Below, in pieces: positions 28,134 through 37,265 of a stretch of 64,000 bases of DNA. The stretch lies in assembly GCA_002338715.1 (NCBI GenBank), contig DDIR01000146.1, positions 19,238-83,237 on the forward strand, given 5' to 3'. Positions within the stretch are counted from its first letter, which is position 1. Each line of letters starts with the position of its first letter. The DNA comes from Phycisphaerales bacterium UBA1845. GTDB lineage: Bacteria > Planctomycetota > Phycisphaerae > UBA1845. The translations under genes were made by a program, and so were the position numbers. Below the pieces are notes generated by a model. It searched no databases, was not told the DNA's origin, and worked only from the letters and a program-made list of their open reading frames with translations.

Positions 28134-30380
28134 CTACGGCAGCGTGATCGCCTGCTGCATTTGCATCGCATCAATCAGATCGACATCGCCATCCTGTTCG
28201 CTGTCGAAGATGCCGCATTCCGGAAGCAGTCCACCGTCCGGTCCCTGCATGCAAGGCGCAAACGCTGCGTGGTCGGTCACGTCCACTTGCGAATCACCGT
28301 TGAAATCACCATACATGCCGATGCATGTCGCGGCAGTGACTTGTACATCGTCGATGTTCCAACCGCAGAATGTCCAACTGCTGTCCGTCGGTCCAAGGGT
28401 CCAGCGAATCTGAACGCTCGCTTGTCCGTCGGCGACGGCGGAAATGTCGAACGATTGAAACTGCCAGCTCGTGTCGCTGATGGTCTGCGCGTTTGACCAG
28501 ATCGTGGTCCAACTGCTGCCGTTGTTGCTCACTTCAATCGTTGCGTCATCGTAAGCCGGTTGCTCAACGCCCAGCCAGCGCCAGAATGAAAGATGCACAT
28601 CCGATTCGCCGGTGCAATCGATCGCGCCCGTGGTCAACGTCTGCTTGCTCATGCCGTTGGTGTAACCGCCGCTGAGATTGTAACCATACACGTTGTTGCC
28701 GGTGTAACCGCTCGTTGGATCGGGACCGCCATGATCGCCCGCCAACCCCATCGGTTTGCCCCATGCCCATTGCCCCGTGGTGGTCCAACCGGGATCGGTG
28801 TCCATGTTCTCTTCGAAGATGATCGTGGGCTGTTGCTGCACCGTCGCGGCGTATACGTTTCCGGGCGCGCCGGCTGGCTCGGTCACGACGCCATTGGACG
28901 TTGCAATCGCGAAATAAAACTCAGGCGTCGAGGAGCAATTGGTGGCCGGAAGCTCCGCGAGAAACTCGGCACCATCGACTTGTTGCATCGGTACGGTCTT
29001 GAAAGGACCAGAAGCATCATACCGATAATGGAGCTCTGCCGATGCAGGACTCAGGTCTTCAACACCTGACGTAATTGCCAGTGGAATCGAAGTCGTCTGA
29101 CCGGCCAACATGCCATCGGGCACTTCGCCAAACAGATTGATCTGCGTCGCCAACACCTCGTCGGTTCCGGTCATGTGCATGATCGCCGGCAGAATTTCTT
29201 CGTTGTTGGCCACGATCTGACTGGCTGGCAAGAGAAATCCGAACGATCCCGTGTCGCGAAGTTCGAACGAATACGACAAAACCTTCCGTTCGCCGTATGT
29301 CCAATCGAGCGAACCACCGCTGGCCGGGTAGATCGCGGTGTAGATCGGACCGATGTCGTAGGTGCGGCCATGGACGCTTTGAATCAAACTCCGCATGGTC
29401 TGCCCGATGGTGTTGTAACTCGCCTGGTCGGCAGGGAGTTGGCTTTGATATCCCCAGGGCCAAAGGATCAACTGCGAGTACGAGTGAATGTCGAGTTGCG
29501 CCCGGACGTTTGGATGAGCGAGGAAGAGGTCGCGCAGCGCCTGCGTTTCCGGTTCCGAGAAGGGACTTGGTCCGTGATAGTCTTCATCACCGGAAAAATC
29601 GCTCGCACCTTCACCGCCCCAACCCCATCCCCAGTTGCGGTTGATGTCAACGCCATATGAACCGTCACCGTTGTCGCGTCGATTTTTGCGCCACAACCGG
29701 TAGGTATTCCATGTGTATTCGAATCCATCCGGATTGCCGACCGGGATCAAAAACCACTCGACGTTGTCGACCAGGTTCGTGACTTGAGAATCGGTTCCGT
29801 AGTTGCTCAACAAGTGATTGGCGAGGTAGGGCGGGATCGTTGTGGCGATCCACTCGCGGGCGTGAACGGCTGAGAAGTAGATCACCGCCGGGCTGAATTC
29901 ATCCACGTTGGGACCGGCGACGCGGATGCCGCGAATTGTTCGACCTTCGAGACTCGTGCCGACGTCGAACATCGATGCAAGCGTCGGATGTGCGGCGACG
30001 AGTTGCTCAAGATATGCCTGAATGTCGGCGTAGTTGTGGTAATCGTCGAAGTAATCGGTACCGCGCACGCCTGCGCGTTCCGCATCGACAAGTTGCTGCA
30101 CGTTGTCAATCCAGGTTTCATACTGCAAGCCGCTGCGTTCGAGCGCGGCCAACTGCGAGGCATCAACGCATACATCAATGACTTCACCGAATGGATGATG
30201 GCTCCAGATGTCGGCGCCGATGTCTTGAATGAAGGAAACGTCGAGGGGACTGTTGACTTGAACGCGAAGGACTTTGAGGTCGTCGTATCGTTTGACCGGA
30301 TCAGCCGCCGTCGCGGAAGAATTTGTAAAAACAAAGGAACAAACGGCCAACCCGACGAGGCACATCTGAACGTTTTTCAT
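28134..30380 (-). CDS. secreted M14-family zinc carboxypeptidase with dockerin-like tail
   Basis: This 748-aa protease has a signal peptide (1-26), an N-terminal propeptide-like region (to about 105) and an M14 catalytic domain (about 110-420). The zinc ligands are visible as HARE near residue 173 and His in LDIHSYSQ, and the catalytic Glu is in SFELRDTGSFG. The C-terminal half has a beta-sandwich of the kind that binds carbohydrates (around GQWAWGKPMGLAGDHGGPDP). It ends in a dockerin-like repeat, DFNGDSQVDVTDHAAF plus DSEQDGDVDLIDAMQM. It presumably removes C-terminal residues from peptides outside the cell. The ATG follows GGAGACTCC. Confidence 0.93.
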   Translation of the reverse strand: MKNVQMCLVGLAVCSFVFTNSSATAADPVKRYDDLKVLRVQVNSPLDVSFIQDIGADIWSHHPFGEVIDVCVDASQLAALERSGLQYETWIDNVQQLVDAERAGVRGTDYFDDYHNYADIQAYLEQLVAAHPTLASMFDVGTSLEGRTIRGIRVAGPNVDEFSPAVIYFSAVHAREWIATTIPPYLANHLLSNYGTDSQVTNLVDNVEWFLIPVGNPDGFEYTWNTYRLWRKNRRDNGDGSYGVDINRNWGWGWGGEGASDFSGDEDYHGPSPFSEPETQALRDLFLAHPNVRAQLDIHSYSQLILWPWGYQSQLPADQASYNTIGQTMRSLIQSVHGRTYDIGPIYTAIYPASGGSLDWTYGERKVLSYSFELRDTGSFGFLLPASQIVANNEEILPAIMHMTGTDEVLATQINLFGEVPDGMLAGQTTSIPLAITSGVEDLSPASAELHYRYDASGPFKTVPMQQVDGAEFLAELPATNCSSTPEFYFAIATSNGVVTEPAGAPGNVYAATVQQQPTIIFEENMDTDPGWTTTGQWAWGKPMGLAGDHGGPDPTSGYTGNNVYGYNLSGGYTNGMSKQTLTTGAIDCTGESDVHLSFWRWLGVEQPAYDDATIEVSNNGSSWTTIWSNAQTISDTSWQFQSFDISAVADGQASVQIRWTLGPTDSSWTFCGWNIDDVQVTAATCIGMYGDFNGDSQVDVTDHAAFAPCMQGPDGGLLPECGIFDSEQDGDVDLIDAMQMQQAITLP

Positions 30381-30562
30381 TGGAGTCTCCGATTTTGGAC
30401 CACTCCAGCGTAACCAGATGAACGCGGTGACTCAAGGCATCGCAGCGCCGCGTTTCTTTAGTATCACGTCTTGGACACACCGTCGAAACATAATCGGAAT
30501 GCCGCGATGAAGTGCATTCGCGCGAACGTTATTCGGACGGTTGGTTTGAATGGCTTATGCGA

Positions 30563-30733
30563 TCAGCGGGGATCGCGATCTTCTGTTTCGGCTTCGGTGT
30601 GTTGGGCCTTGATGCTTTCGAAGAGCGCGCGGATATCAAACCACCCGCCAATGGTCACCACAACCGAAAGGACGGCAAAAAGCGCAACGCCGATGATCAA
30701 GACGACGGTCCAGAATGTGGTCCAAAATGCCAT
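30563..30733 (-). CDS. small membrane protein, probable companion of the SSS symporter
   Basis: This 56-aa protein has one strong TM helix (about 8-28, WTVVLIIGVALFAVLSVVVT) and a charged C-terminal tail ending in ETEDRDPR. It starts 4 nt after the symporter's stop, with GAAGGGAA as the ribosome binding site inside the symporter's last codons, so the two are translationally coupled. Several sodium:solute symporters are known to have a small single-TM partner encoded next to them, and I infer the same here. No sequence homologue is recognised. Confidence 0.8.
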   Translation of the reverse strand: MAFWTTFWTVVLIIGVALFAVLSVVVTIGGWFDIRALFESIKAQHTEAETEDRDPR

Positions 30734-30737
30734 CGCG

Positions 30738-32285
30738 TCAGTTCCCTTCACTCGCCGCAGGACGCTTGTTGGGCATCGCCAATGAACCGAGCACCATGGT
30801 GACGACCGCGAGCCCAATCGTCGCGAGACCAACCGTCTCAGCCGACGCATGCAGATTGAACTGCGCGGCAATCGGTTTAAGCCCCAGAACCGCAAGCCCG
30901 CCGGAGCAGAGCGCCAAATAAGCGCCCGCGCTGCTGGCCCGCTTCCAATAAATGCCAAATACGAGGAGGGCAAAAGCGCCGGTGGAATACACTGCGCCCG
31001 TGATGGCCATGTAGTCCCACAAGTCCTGCCCGAGCGGATACCACAGTCCCCACAAAAGCAGGAACAATCCGATCAACACGACGAATGTGCGGGTCAAGCG
31101 CAGGCGGGCCTTGTTGGAAAGTCCATCCTTGAAGCACGGTGCGATGACGTCCTGCGTCAACACCGAACTCCAGCAGAGCAGGTAACTGTCGTGCGTCGAC
31201 ATGAATGCCGCGAGCATGCCCGCGGTGATGATGCCGAGGATGCCGGTGGGGAGGATCTGCCCGACGAACACGGGCATGGCCATCAACGTCATCCCGGAAT
31301 CGACGTTGCCGTCATCGGGAAGGAAAATGCTTCGCAGGGCCGGCGTCTGGCAGATATAGACCAACGCGCAGATGCCCAGAAAGTTCGGGATCAAGAACCG
31401 CACCATAAACCCGACCGATGAGAACGAGTACATTCGCTTGACGACCTTCGTGTTCTCTGCGGAACAAGCCCGAACGACGGCGGTCTGCCAGATCGCGCAC
31501 GAGACCAGCCCCAAAAACGCCATCCATATGACGTATTGAACGCCAAAACCATCCGAATGAAACGGATTGAAACCTGCGGGCCCACGCTGCTCGGTGACCG
31601 TGTCGATGATCGTTTGCCAGCCGAGTTTCTGGACGGCGTAGATGCATGAAACGATGAGTCCGAACGAGAGGACAATGAACTGAACGTAGTCGGTGACGAT
31701 GACGGAGATCATGCCGCCAAGCACGGTGTAAATCAGAACGAGTCCGAGCAAACCCGACAGCACAAGTTTCAACGCAAGCGGTGACGTCATGCCGGTGATG
31801 CCCGTGACGAAAATCGAACCGGCTTTTAGAAACAAGCCCATGTTCAACACACCAGATGCCACAAGGATCGCGCCGCCAAACACGCGAACGCCGCGGCCAA
31901 ACCGCTTCTCGTAGAATTCAGGAATCGTCATCACATCCATTCGGCGCAGCGGGACAACGATGAATCCGGAAAGTCCGACCGCCAGCGTCACGATCGCCGC
32001 GACCAACGCGATATGAAACGCGGAGAATCCGCCGGTGAAACCTTTCTGCGCGGCGTACATGACCGTGACCAGACCGAGTTCGGTGCCGATCATCGTAGCG
32101 ATGCCGAGATAGGGTTTGATCGCGCGGCCAGCGACGATGTAGTCACCGACATTCTTGACGAAGCGATTGACGCAAAGTCCGATGACGGCGGTCCCCAGCA
32201 GGTACACCGCAACGATGCACCAGTCGATCACCGAAAAGTTCGTTTCAATTCCGATTGCAGCAAAAATCATGCAGACGCCCAGCAT
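30738..32285 (-). CDS. sodium:solute symporter (SSS family)
   Basis: This 515-aa integral membrane protein has about 13-14 TM helices. SSS hallmarks are the early motif VAGRAIKPYLGIATMIGTELG, the LRRMDVMTIPEFYEKRFGRG loop, and TAGMLAAFMSTHDSYLLCWSSVLTQD in the sodium-site region of TM8. It imports an organic solute with Na+. The frame extends to a TTG at 32294, but ATG 32285 (or 32270) is more likely. It is divergent from the NamZ/DUF1343 gene (191-bp gap) and followed by a 56-aa membrane protein. Uptake of a sugar or amino-sugar released by the neighbouring enzyme is plausible but unproven. Confidence 0.92.
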   Translation of the reverse strand: MLGVCMIFAAIGIETNFSVIDWCIVAVYLLGTAVIGLCVNRFVKNVGDYIVAGRAIKPYLGIATMIGTELGLVTVMYAAQKGFTGGFSAFHIALVAAIVTLAVGLSGFIVVPLRRMDVMTIPEFYEKRFGRGVRVFGGAILVASGVLNMGLFLKAGSIFVTGITGMTSPLALKLVLSGLLGLVLIYTVLGGMISVIVTDYVQFIVLSFGLIVSCIYAVQKLGWQTIIDTVTEQRGPAGFNPFHSDGFGVQYVIWMAFLGLVSCAIWQTAVVRACSAENTKVVKRMYSFSSVGFMVRFLIPNFLGICALVYICQTPALRSIFLPDDGNVDSGMTLMAMPVFVGQILPTGILGIITAGMLAAFMSTHDSYLLCWSSVLTQDVIAPCFKDGLSNKARLRLTRTFVVLIGLFLLLWGLWYPLGQDLWDYMAITGAVYSTGAFALLVFGIYWKRASSAGAYLALCSGGLAVLGLKPIAAQFNLHASAETVGLATIGLAVVTMVLGSLAMPNKRPAASEGN

Positions 32286-32476
32286 CAGGTGCAATGGTTG
32301 GCCAAAATGGCAGCGGGCATCTTAGCAGGGAGCAAGCCGCTGCAAAAGCAAAAGGATCGTGCATCGGACAGGGCCGGGGTTGTGGTGGGGGGCGGTGCTG
32401 CGATACTGTGACGAACCGGGTGCGATCGCACCGGTTGATTTGGCAATGAACCATATGCAGAAAAGTGGATGAAGCG

Positions 32477-33715
32477 ATGAAAAATTCGACATGTTTGAGT
32501 GGACGGGTTTGGTGGGCTGCAAGTTTGGCGATTGTGTTGGCCGCGGCGCCGCTTTGGGCTGGCGATGCTGCCAAAAGTGTCGCACCGGATGGCGTGATGT
32601 GTGGCATCGACGTGTTGGTTCGCGACGGTTTCAAACCGTTGGCCGGTCGCAAGGTCGGGCTCATCACCAACCACACCGGTCTCAACCGTTTCGGCGAATC
32701 GACGCTGGAACTGATCCATGCCGCGCCCAATGTCGACTTGGTCGCGCTCTTCAGTCCCGAGCACGGTCTGAAGGGAGTGCTCGACGAGCGCGTCGCCGAC
32801 TCGACCGATCCGCTCACCGGTTTGAAGGTGTTCAGCCTCTACGGTGAGACCCGCAAGCCCACCGCTGAAACGCTCAAGGGCGTCGACATGCTGGTATTCG
32901 ACATTCAGGACATCGGCACGCGTTTCTATACGTATATCTCCACGATGGGGATGGCCATGGAAGCCGCGGCTGAGGCGGGCATTCCCTTTGTCGTGCTCGA
33001 TCGACCCAACCCGATCACAGCCACGCGGGTCTTCGGTCCGTTCGCCGATGTCGAGGGAAAGTTCACCGCCTACCACGATGTGCCGCTGGTGCACGGGATG
33101 ACCATCGGCGAGTTGGCGAAGATGTTCAACGTCGAACGGAAGATCAATGCCGACCTCGTCGTCATCGAGATGCAGGGTTACAAGCGAAGCATGTGGTACG
33201 ACGAAACGCTGCTGACGTGGGTCGATCCGTCGCCGAACATGCGCTCATTGACGCAGGCTGCGCTCTATCCGGCGATCGGCATGATCGAGGCGTGCAACGT
33301 GTCGGTGGGGCGGGGGACTGATACGCCGTTCGAGCGATTCGGTGCGCCGTGGATCAAGGAGCGACCACTCGCCGCGCGGTTGAACAGCCTGGGGTTAGCC
33401 GGCGTGCGTTTCCTTCCGTATCGCTTCACACCGAATGCGAGCAAATTCAAGAACGAAGAATGCGGGGGTGTGCAGATCGTGCTGACCGATCGCAACGCAT
33501 TCGATCCGAGCGAAACGGGCTTGTCGATCGTACGCGAATTGCACGACTTGTTCGGCGATGCGTTCGAGGTCGACAAGGTCACCCGCCTGCTCTTTAACGA
33601 GGGCATCGTGAACCAGGCGAAATCTTCAAAAGGGCCAACCACCTACACCAAATCATGGCAGCCCAAGCTCGACGCTTTTATGGCTCGAAGGTCGGAGTTC
33701 CTTCTTTACAAATAG
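32477..33715 (+). CDS. exported DUF1343 protein, NamZ-type exo-beta-N-acetylmuramidase
   Basis: This 412-aa protein has a signal peptide (1-28, SLAIVLAAAPLWAG) and the full DUF1343 domain. Typical motifs are GLITNHTGLN, ALFSPEHGLKG, DIQDIGTRFYTYIST, VVLDRPNPI and WVDPSPNMRSL. Characterised members (NamZ) cleave terminal N-acetylmuramic acid from peptidoglycan fragments, so a role in wall turnover or MurNAc scavenging is likely. ATG 32477 is preferred over the upstream GTG in the same frame because the signal peptide begins there. It is divergent from the SSS symporter. Confidence 0.9.
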   Translation: MKNSTCLSGRVWWAASLAIVLAAAPLWAGDAAKSVAPDGVMCGIDVLVRDGFKPLAGRKVGLITNHTGLNRFGESTLELIHAAPNVDLVALFSPEHGLKGVLDERVADSTDPLTGLKVFSLYGETRKPTAETLKGVDMLVFDIQDIGTRFYTYISTMGMAMEAAAEAGIPFVVLDRPNPITATRVFGPFADVEGKFTAYHDVPLVHGMTIGELAKMFNVERKINADLVVIEMQGYKRSMWYDETLLTWVDPSPNMRSLTQAALYPAIGMIEACNVSVGRGTDTPFERFGAPWIKERPLAARLNSLGLAGVRFLPYRFTPNASKFKNEECGGVQIVLTDRNAFDPSETGLSIVRELHDLFGDAFEVDKVTRLLFNEGIVNQAKSSKGPTTYTKSWQPKLDAFMARRSEFLLYK

Positions 33716-33749
33716 GCACTGCTTGAAACGGGCTGTGTATGGAATCACA

Positions 33750-33791
33750 TAAAAAAACAACCGCCGCAAAAACCTTGTGGTCCTTACGGCG
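33750..33791 (-). terminator. intrinsic terminator downstream of the gene at 33833
   Basis: On the minus strand a 13-bp stem (CGCCGTAAGGACC pairing with GGTTTTTGCGGCG, with some G-T pairs) closes a 4-nt loop (ACAA). It is followed by GTTGTTTTTTT, a typical rho-independent terminator. It ends the PEP-CTERM/dockerin transcript and also protects against read-through towards the DUF1343 gene. Confidence 0.85.
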
Positions 33792-33832
33792 ATTGAGTTC
33801 GTTACTCAAAACGTGTTGCTGACGCTATCAGT

Positions 33833-34978
33833 TCAATTCGTAAACGCAGCCTGGAAATCCGCGAAGTCGGCCAGGTCGACATCGTTGTCGGTGTCACTGT
33901 CGAAATGGTCGAGGCATTCGGCCAGGTCGACATCATCGATCGTCGGCGAAGGTGATGCATCGGGACCGGCCAGGCAATCCGTAAAGACTGCATAGTCGGT
34001 TAAGTCCACATCACCATCCTGATCGAAATCCTGTTGGGCGAAGGGCAGCTTGGTGATCAGTGCTGGACCGGTGATCGTGGTCGTAAACGGTTGACCCGGG
34101 TTGAAGAATGCCCACTGCGATGTGACGTAATAGTAGGTCGTATTCTCCTGAAGCAACACTTCGATCAGCGATGTGCCGACCGGTGTTCCGTTCGGCGCGT
34201 TACCGTTGCCCAACCCATAGTCGAGCAGGTTGTTGAGCGGCTGACTGGGATCGAAGGAATCCTGATAGATATAGTTGAAGTTGTTTCCGCTGGGGACAAC
34301 GCTAAGGAACGTGTAACCACCGGCTTCGCTGACTTCAAAGCGGACGACATCGTAGTTCACCGGACCTTGCCCGCTGATACCTGCGATGAAGTAGGGGCGA
34401 CTCCAATGCGGTCCTGTCGCCACCGAACCGTTGATGACTTCAACCACATCGGGCACCGTTGTCAGCAGGTGATAGCTGACGTTTCGCAAACCGGAAACCC
34501 AGGGAGACGGTACACCCAGATTCGTGAATTGCCACGAAAAGTCGCCAACACCCGAGACCGAAGGAAGTCCATCGGTGAAATCCTGAAGCGGAAAGTCGGC
34601 GATCGTGACGTCACCGCCGAGTGGATCCCAATTCACGACATCGGTCCCGTTCGGTGCAGTGACGTTGACGCCAAGATCCAGCGACCACGGAAACAAACCA
34701 TCCTCGTTGTCGGCGACCACTGCGGTCCATTGTGCGGTGAATCCGACGCCGGTGATGGGTTCGGTGGTGGTCCCGGTGACCGTCTGAACAACAGGGGTTT
34801 GCGCGATATTAAAATCGCTCCCGGCGATGGTTTCGACCTGCTTTTGAGCGCCGAATGCCGTTCCCGCAACGAGCGCCGCATGCATGAGCACGCACACGCC
34901 AAGAACGCAGCGGTTGGCCGTCGGTTGTGGCAACCGATATGCAAGTCGTTGATTCGATACAGCACAAACTATTCGCAT
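33833..34978 (-). CDS. secreted protein of unknown function with dockerin-like C-terminus
   Basis: This 381-aa exported protein (signal region 1-44, ending in VAGTAFGAQ) has a beta-rich central part that I do not recognise. The C-terminal 70 residues carry a dockerin-like pair of calcium loops, FDQDGDVDLTDYAVFTDCL and DSDTDNDVDLADFADFQ, common in planctomycete secreted proteins. It starts 12 nt after the stop of the PEP-CTERM gene at 34991, so both are in one operon, and it ends before the terminator at 33791. The ribosome binding site is AAAGGAT. Confidence 0.85.
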   Translation of the reverse strand: MRIVCAVSNQRLAYRLPQPTANRCVLGVCVLMHAALVAGTAFGAQKQVETIAGSDFNIAQTPVVQTVTGTTTEPITGVGFTAQWTAVVADNEDGLFPWSLDLGVNVTAPNGTDVVNWDPLGGDVTIADFPLQDFTDGLPSVSGVGDFSWQFTNLGVPSPWVSGLRNVSYHLLTTVPDVVEVINGSVATGPHWSRPYFIAGISGQGPVNYDVVRFEVSEAGGYTFLSVVPSGNNFNYIYQDSFDPSQPLNNLLDYGLGNGNAPNGTPVGTSLIEVLLQENTTYYYVTSQWAFFNPGQPFTTTITGPALITKLPFAQQDFDQDGDVDLTDYAVFTDCLAGPDASPSPTIDDVDLAECLDHFDSDTDNDVDLADFADFQAAFTN

Positions 34979-34990
34979 TACAGAATCCTT

Positions 34991-35827
34991 TCAGGCCACG
35001 CGGCGGCGAAGCACATAACCCATTGAGAGTAGCAGCAAACCAAACGTTCCCGGTTCGGGCACGAGGGTGAATCCGTCGATATCGTTGGCCAGCCCGGTGC
35101 TGGTGAAAACGCTTTCGCTCATGTAAAGCGACGCGGTGTCGGTAAGCGGATTGTATTCGAAGACGTCCCCATCGTTGAACACGATACCGCTCACGGTTTC
35201 GGTCGTGTCGAGGGCACTGATAAGCAGATTGCCATTTTCGAGAATGTGAACGGCATCCACGTTGCCTGCACCGTCGTCGAACAGATCGGATTCCGCGACC
35301 AGCAGCGTCGCGGTGTCGGTATTCGGGTTGTATTCAATGATGTCGCCATTGCCAAAGCTGAGCCCGCCCAGACCCGCGTCTGCAAGCGTCGACATGACGA
35401 TGTTGCCATTGTCGCGAACATAAACGGCGTCGATGTCTTCGGCTGTCGAATCGAACAATGCCGAACCGTCAAACAGAAGTGATGCGGTGTTCGTGTTCGG
35501 GTTGTACTCGACGAGATCGTCATCCTCGAACGCAAGGCCGGCGATCTGCGCATTGAAGAGGTTCGACATGACGATATTGCCGTTGGGCATGTAGTGGACG
35601 GCATTGGTGTCACCGGAACCGATGTCGAAGTCCGAGTTTTGCAGAATGATGGTTGCGCTGTCGGTTGCGGTGTTGTACTGAACGACGTCGATGTCTTCCA
35701 AGCCGGTGAGTCCGCCGATGGCGGCATCGAGGTTGTCGGCCACCGAGAGCATCACCAGGTCGGCTGACGCGGGTGCGGTTGCAAACATTGCGACACAGAG
35801 CGTGGTTGCGATTGAAGTTCTAGTCAT
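34991..35827 (-). CDS. PEP-CTERM-anchored repeat protein
   Basis: This 278-aa exported protein (signal peptide 1-23, ending APASA) has four tandem units of about 58 residues. Each has an EYNPxTxTASLL strand followed by a DxDAVHxxxNGNIVMS strand, resembling part of a propeller. The C-terminus is a PEP-CTERM sorting signal: VPEPGT, a hydrophobic stretch (FGLLLLSMGYVL) and RRR. This targets the protein to an exosortase, which is not in this window. ATG 35827 has GGAGGTCTCC upstream; the frame stays open a little further without a better start. It is the first gene of a two-gene operon with 33833. Confidence 0.92.
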   Translation of the reverse strand: MTRTSIATTLCVAMFATAPASADLVMLSVADNLDAAIGGLTGLEDIDVVQYNTATDSATIILQNSDFDIGSGDTNAVHYMPNGNIVMSNLFNAQIAGLAFEDDDLVEYNPNTNTASLLFDGSALFDSTAEDIDAVYVRDNGNIVMSTLADAGLGGLSFGNGDIIEYNPNTDTATLLVAESDLFDDGAGNVDAVHILENGNLLISALDTTETVSGIVFNDGDVFEYNPLTDTASLYMSESVFTSTGLANDIDGFTLVPEPGTFGLLLLSMGYVLRRRVA

Positions 35828-36267
35828 TTTGGAGACCTCCTCCTGTAAACGGCGAATCTTAATACGTCTTCCGCCGCGCACGCGCGCAACGGGACTCCGC
35901 AGGTTCAGTCTCTCTATCTCCCCATGGCGCTTATTCGCTTGTCTTGATCATCCGTGATCGATCAAGTCGATGGTGGCAGGTGTCGGGCGCTCGACCCAAC
36001 GCATTCAAGATACTGATCTGGAAGCGACAGTGTCAAGCGGTGGAGGCGTACGCATCGCCTTTCGACAATGCATATGCATCAGAAAATGAAAAATCACTGC
36101 GAATTTGCTGACATTCGGCTGTCAGGCACACCGGTCTTGTGTCTGAAATGCGTCGGTGAAATGAGGACACGGGCGGAGTTGGATTTGGGTGGCGCAACCC
36201 CGCCCGTAGTCGGAACAACAATGCGCGCCCGATGATGGGAAGCGCGCGACAGATGAAGGGGACAACC
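35828..36267 (-). other. intergenic region upstream of the PEP-CTERM operon
   Basis: This 440-bp stretch lies between the rhodanese gene's 3' end and the PEP-CTERM gene. No supported gene was found. The promoter of the PEP-CTERM operon should lie near 35850-35950, but no clear -35/-10 was identified. Confidence 0.4.
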
Positions 36268-37263
36268 TTAGGGTTCTGTAGCAAAATCGTTTGAATCAAC
36301 CGCGTCGTCGAATGCGGAAGTCGCGCGGATGTCGGCATCCTTGGTCCAGGCTACCATACCAAACTTCATGTTCTTGGCGTTGTAGCCAAGGACGTTGAGC
36401 ACGGTCGTTGCCAGCCCGCCCGTGTGACCGGTGTAGCAGTACACAACGATGTCGCGATCCGTCGGGATGCGCTTCAAGTTCGCTTCCTGGGCAATCGTCT
36501 TCCATGGAATATTGATCGCGCCTTCGATGTGACCAAGGGCATAGGCTTCCGGGGCACGCACGCTGATGATGAATGGATCGTTGGTTTCATCGCCGTCGTT
36601 GAGCAGGTCAAACAGATCTTCCGCAGCGATGATCGGGCTTTCGTCGCCGGAGAGATACGCTTCTGCCGCCGCCCGAACGATCTCTCCGTCATCCGTCGAA
36701 TCGGTCACATCCATCGTCGGCAAATCGTAAGTCATCTCGTCCGGAACGTCGGTCACCGTGGGAAAGTCGCTGCTGGTCTCTTCGTTGAACGGAGCTGCCG
36801 CGCGAATGTCTGCGTCACGCGTCCAGGCACACATGCCGTACTTCATGTTCACGGCTTCATGACCCATGGCGTTGATGACAGCCGTGGCAACAGCGCCGGT
36901 ATGACCCGTGTAACAGTACACGATGATGGGCTGATCGGTCGGCAGATCGTCCAGAGCGCCAACATTCGCCACAGTACGCCACGGGATGTTGACTGCACCG
37001 GGAACGTGCCCCAGCGCGTAGTGCTCCGGCGAGCGTGCGCTGATGACATAGGGCGTGGTCGTGTCGTCGCCATCGTTGAGCGAATCAAATACCGTGGCCG
37101 CAGTCGTCGCAGCCGCTGGGTCGCTGCTTAAATAGTCATCGAACGCTTTGCGAACGGTTTCAAACTGATCTTTTGCCTCGGGTGGGGGCGTTGTTGCCTC
37201 GCATCCGGCGAGCACAACGGCCAAGGTCAGACATGTCAGGGATACGAATGCTCTCGATTTCAT
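36268..37263 (-). CDS. lipoprotein with two rhodanese domains, ExtH-like
   Basis: This 331-aa lipoprotein has signal peptide and lipobox VLAG-Cys near residue 21. It contains two similar rhodanese domains (about 35-155 and 195-315), each with the active-site loop CYTGHTG (Cys near 117 and 279) and the same flanking ALGHxxGAxNIPW and MKxGMxAWTxDADIRA motifs. An internal duplication is therefore clear. Rhodaneses bind or transfer sulfane sulfur, and some handle selenium. The ATG at 37263 follows AGGAGG by 9 nt and lies 2 nt after the stop of the multihaem cytochrome; an upstream TTG in frame is less likely. The pairing with a multihaem cytochrome resembles, from memory, ExtH of the Geobacter ext cluster. 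Confidence 0.9.
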   Translation of the reverse strand: MKSRAFVSLTCLTLAVVLAGCEATTPPPEAKDQFETVRKAFDDYLSSDPAAATTAATVFDSLNDGDDTTTPYVISARSPEHYALGHVPGAVNIPWRTVANVGALDDLPTDQPIIVYCYTGHTGAVATAVINAMGHEAVNMKYGMCAWTRDADIRAAAPFNEETSSDFPTVTDVPDEMTYDLPTMDVTDSTDDGEIVRAAAEAYLSGDESPIIAAEDLFDLLNDGDETNDPFIISVRAPEAYALGHIEGAINIPWKTIAQEANLKRIPTDRDIVVYCYTGHTGGLATTVLNVLGYNAKNMKFGMVAWTKDADIRATSAFDDAVDSNDFATEP

Positions 37264-37265
37264 TT

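Noticed and set aside
34034..35026. 330-codon plus-strand open frame
   Set aside because: It runs antisense to both the dockerin-like and PEP-CTERM genes, which have signal peptides, ribosome binding sites and domain evidence.
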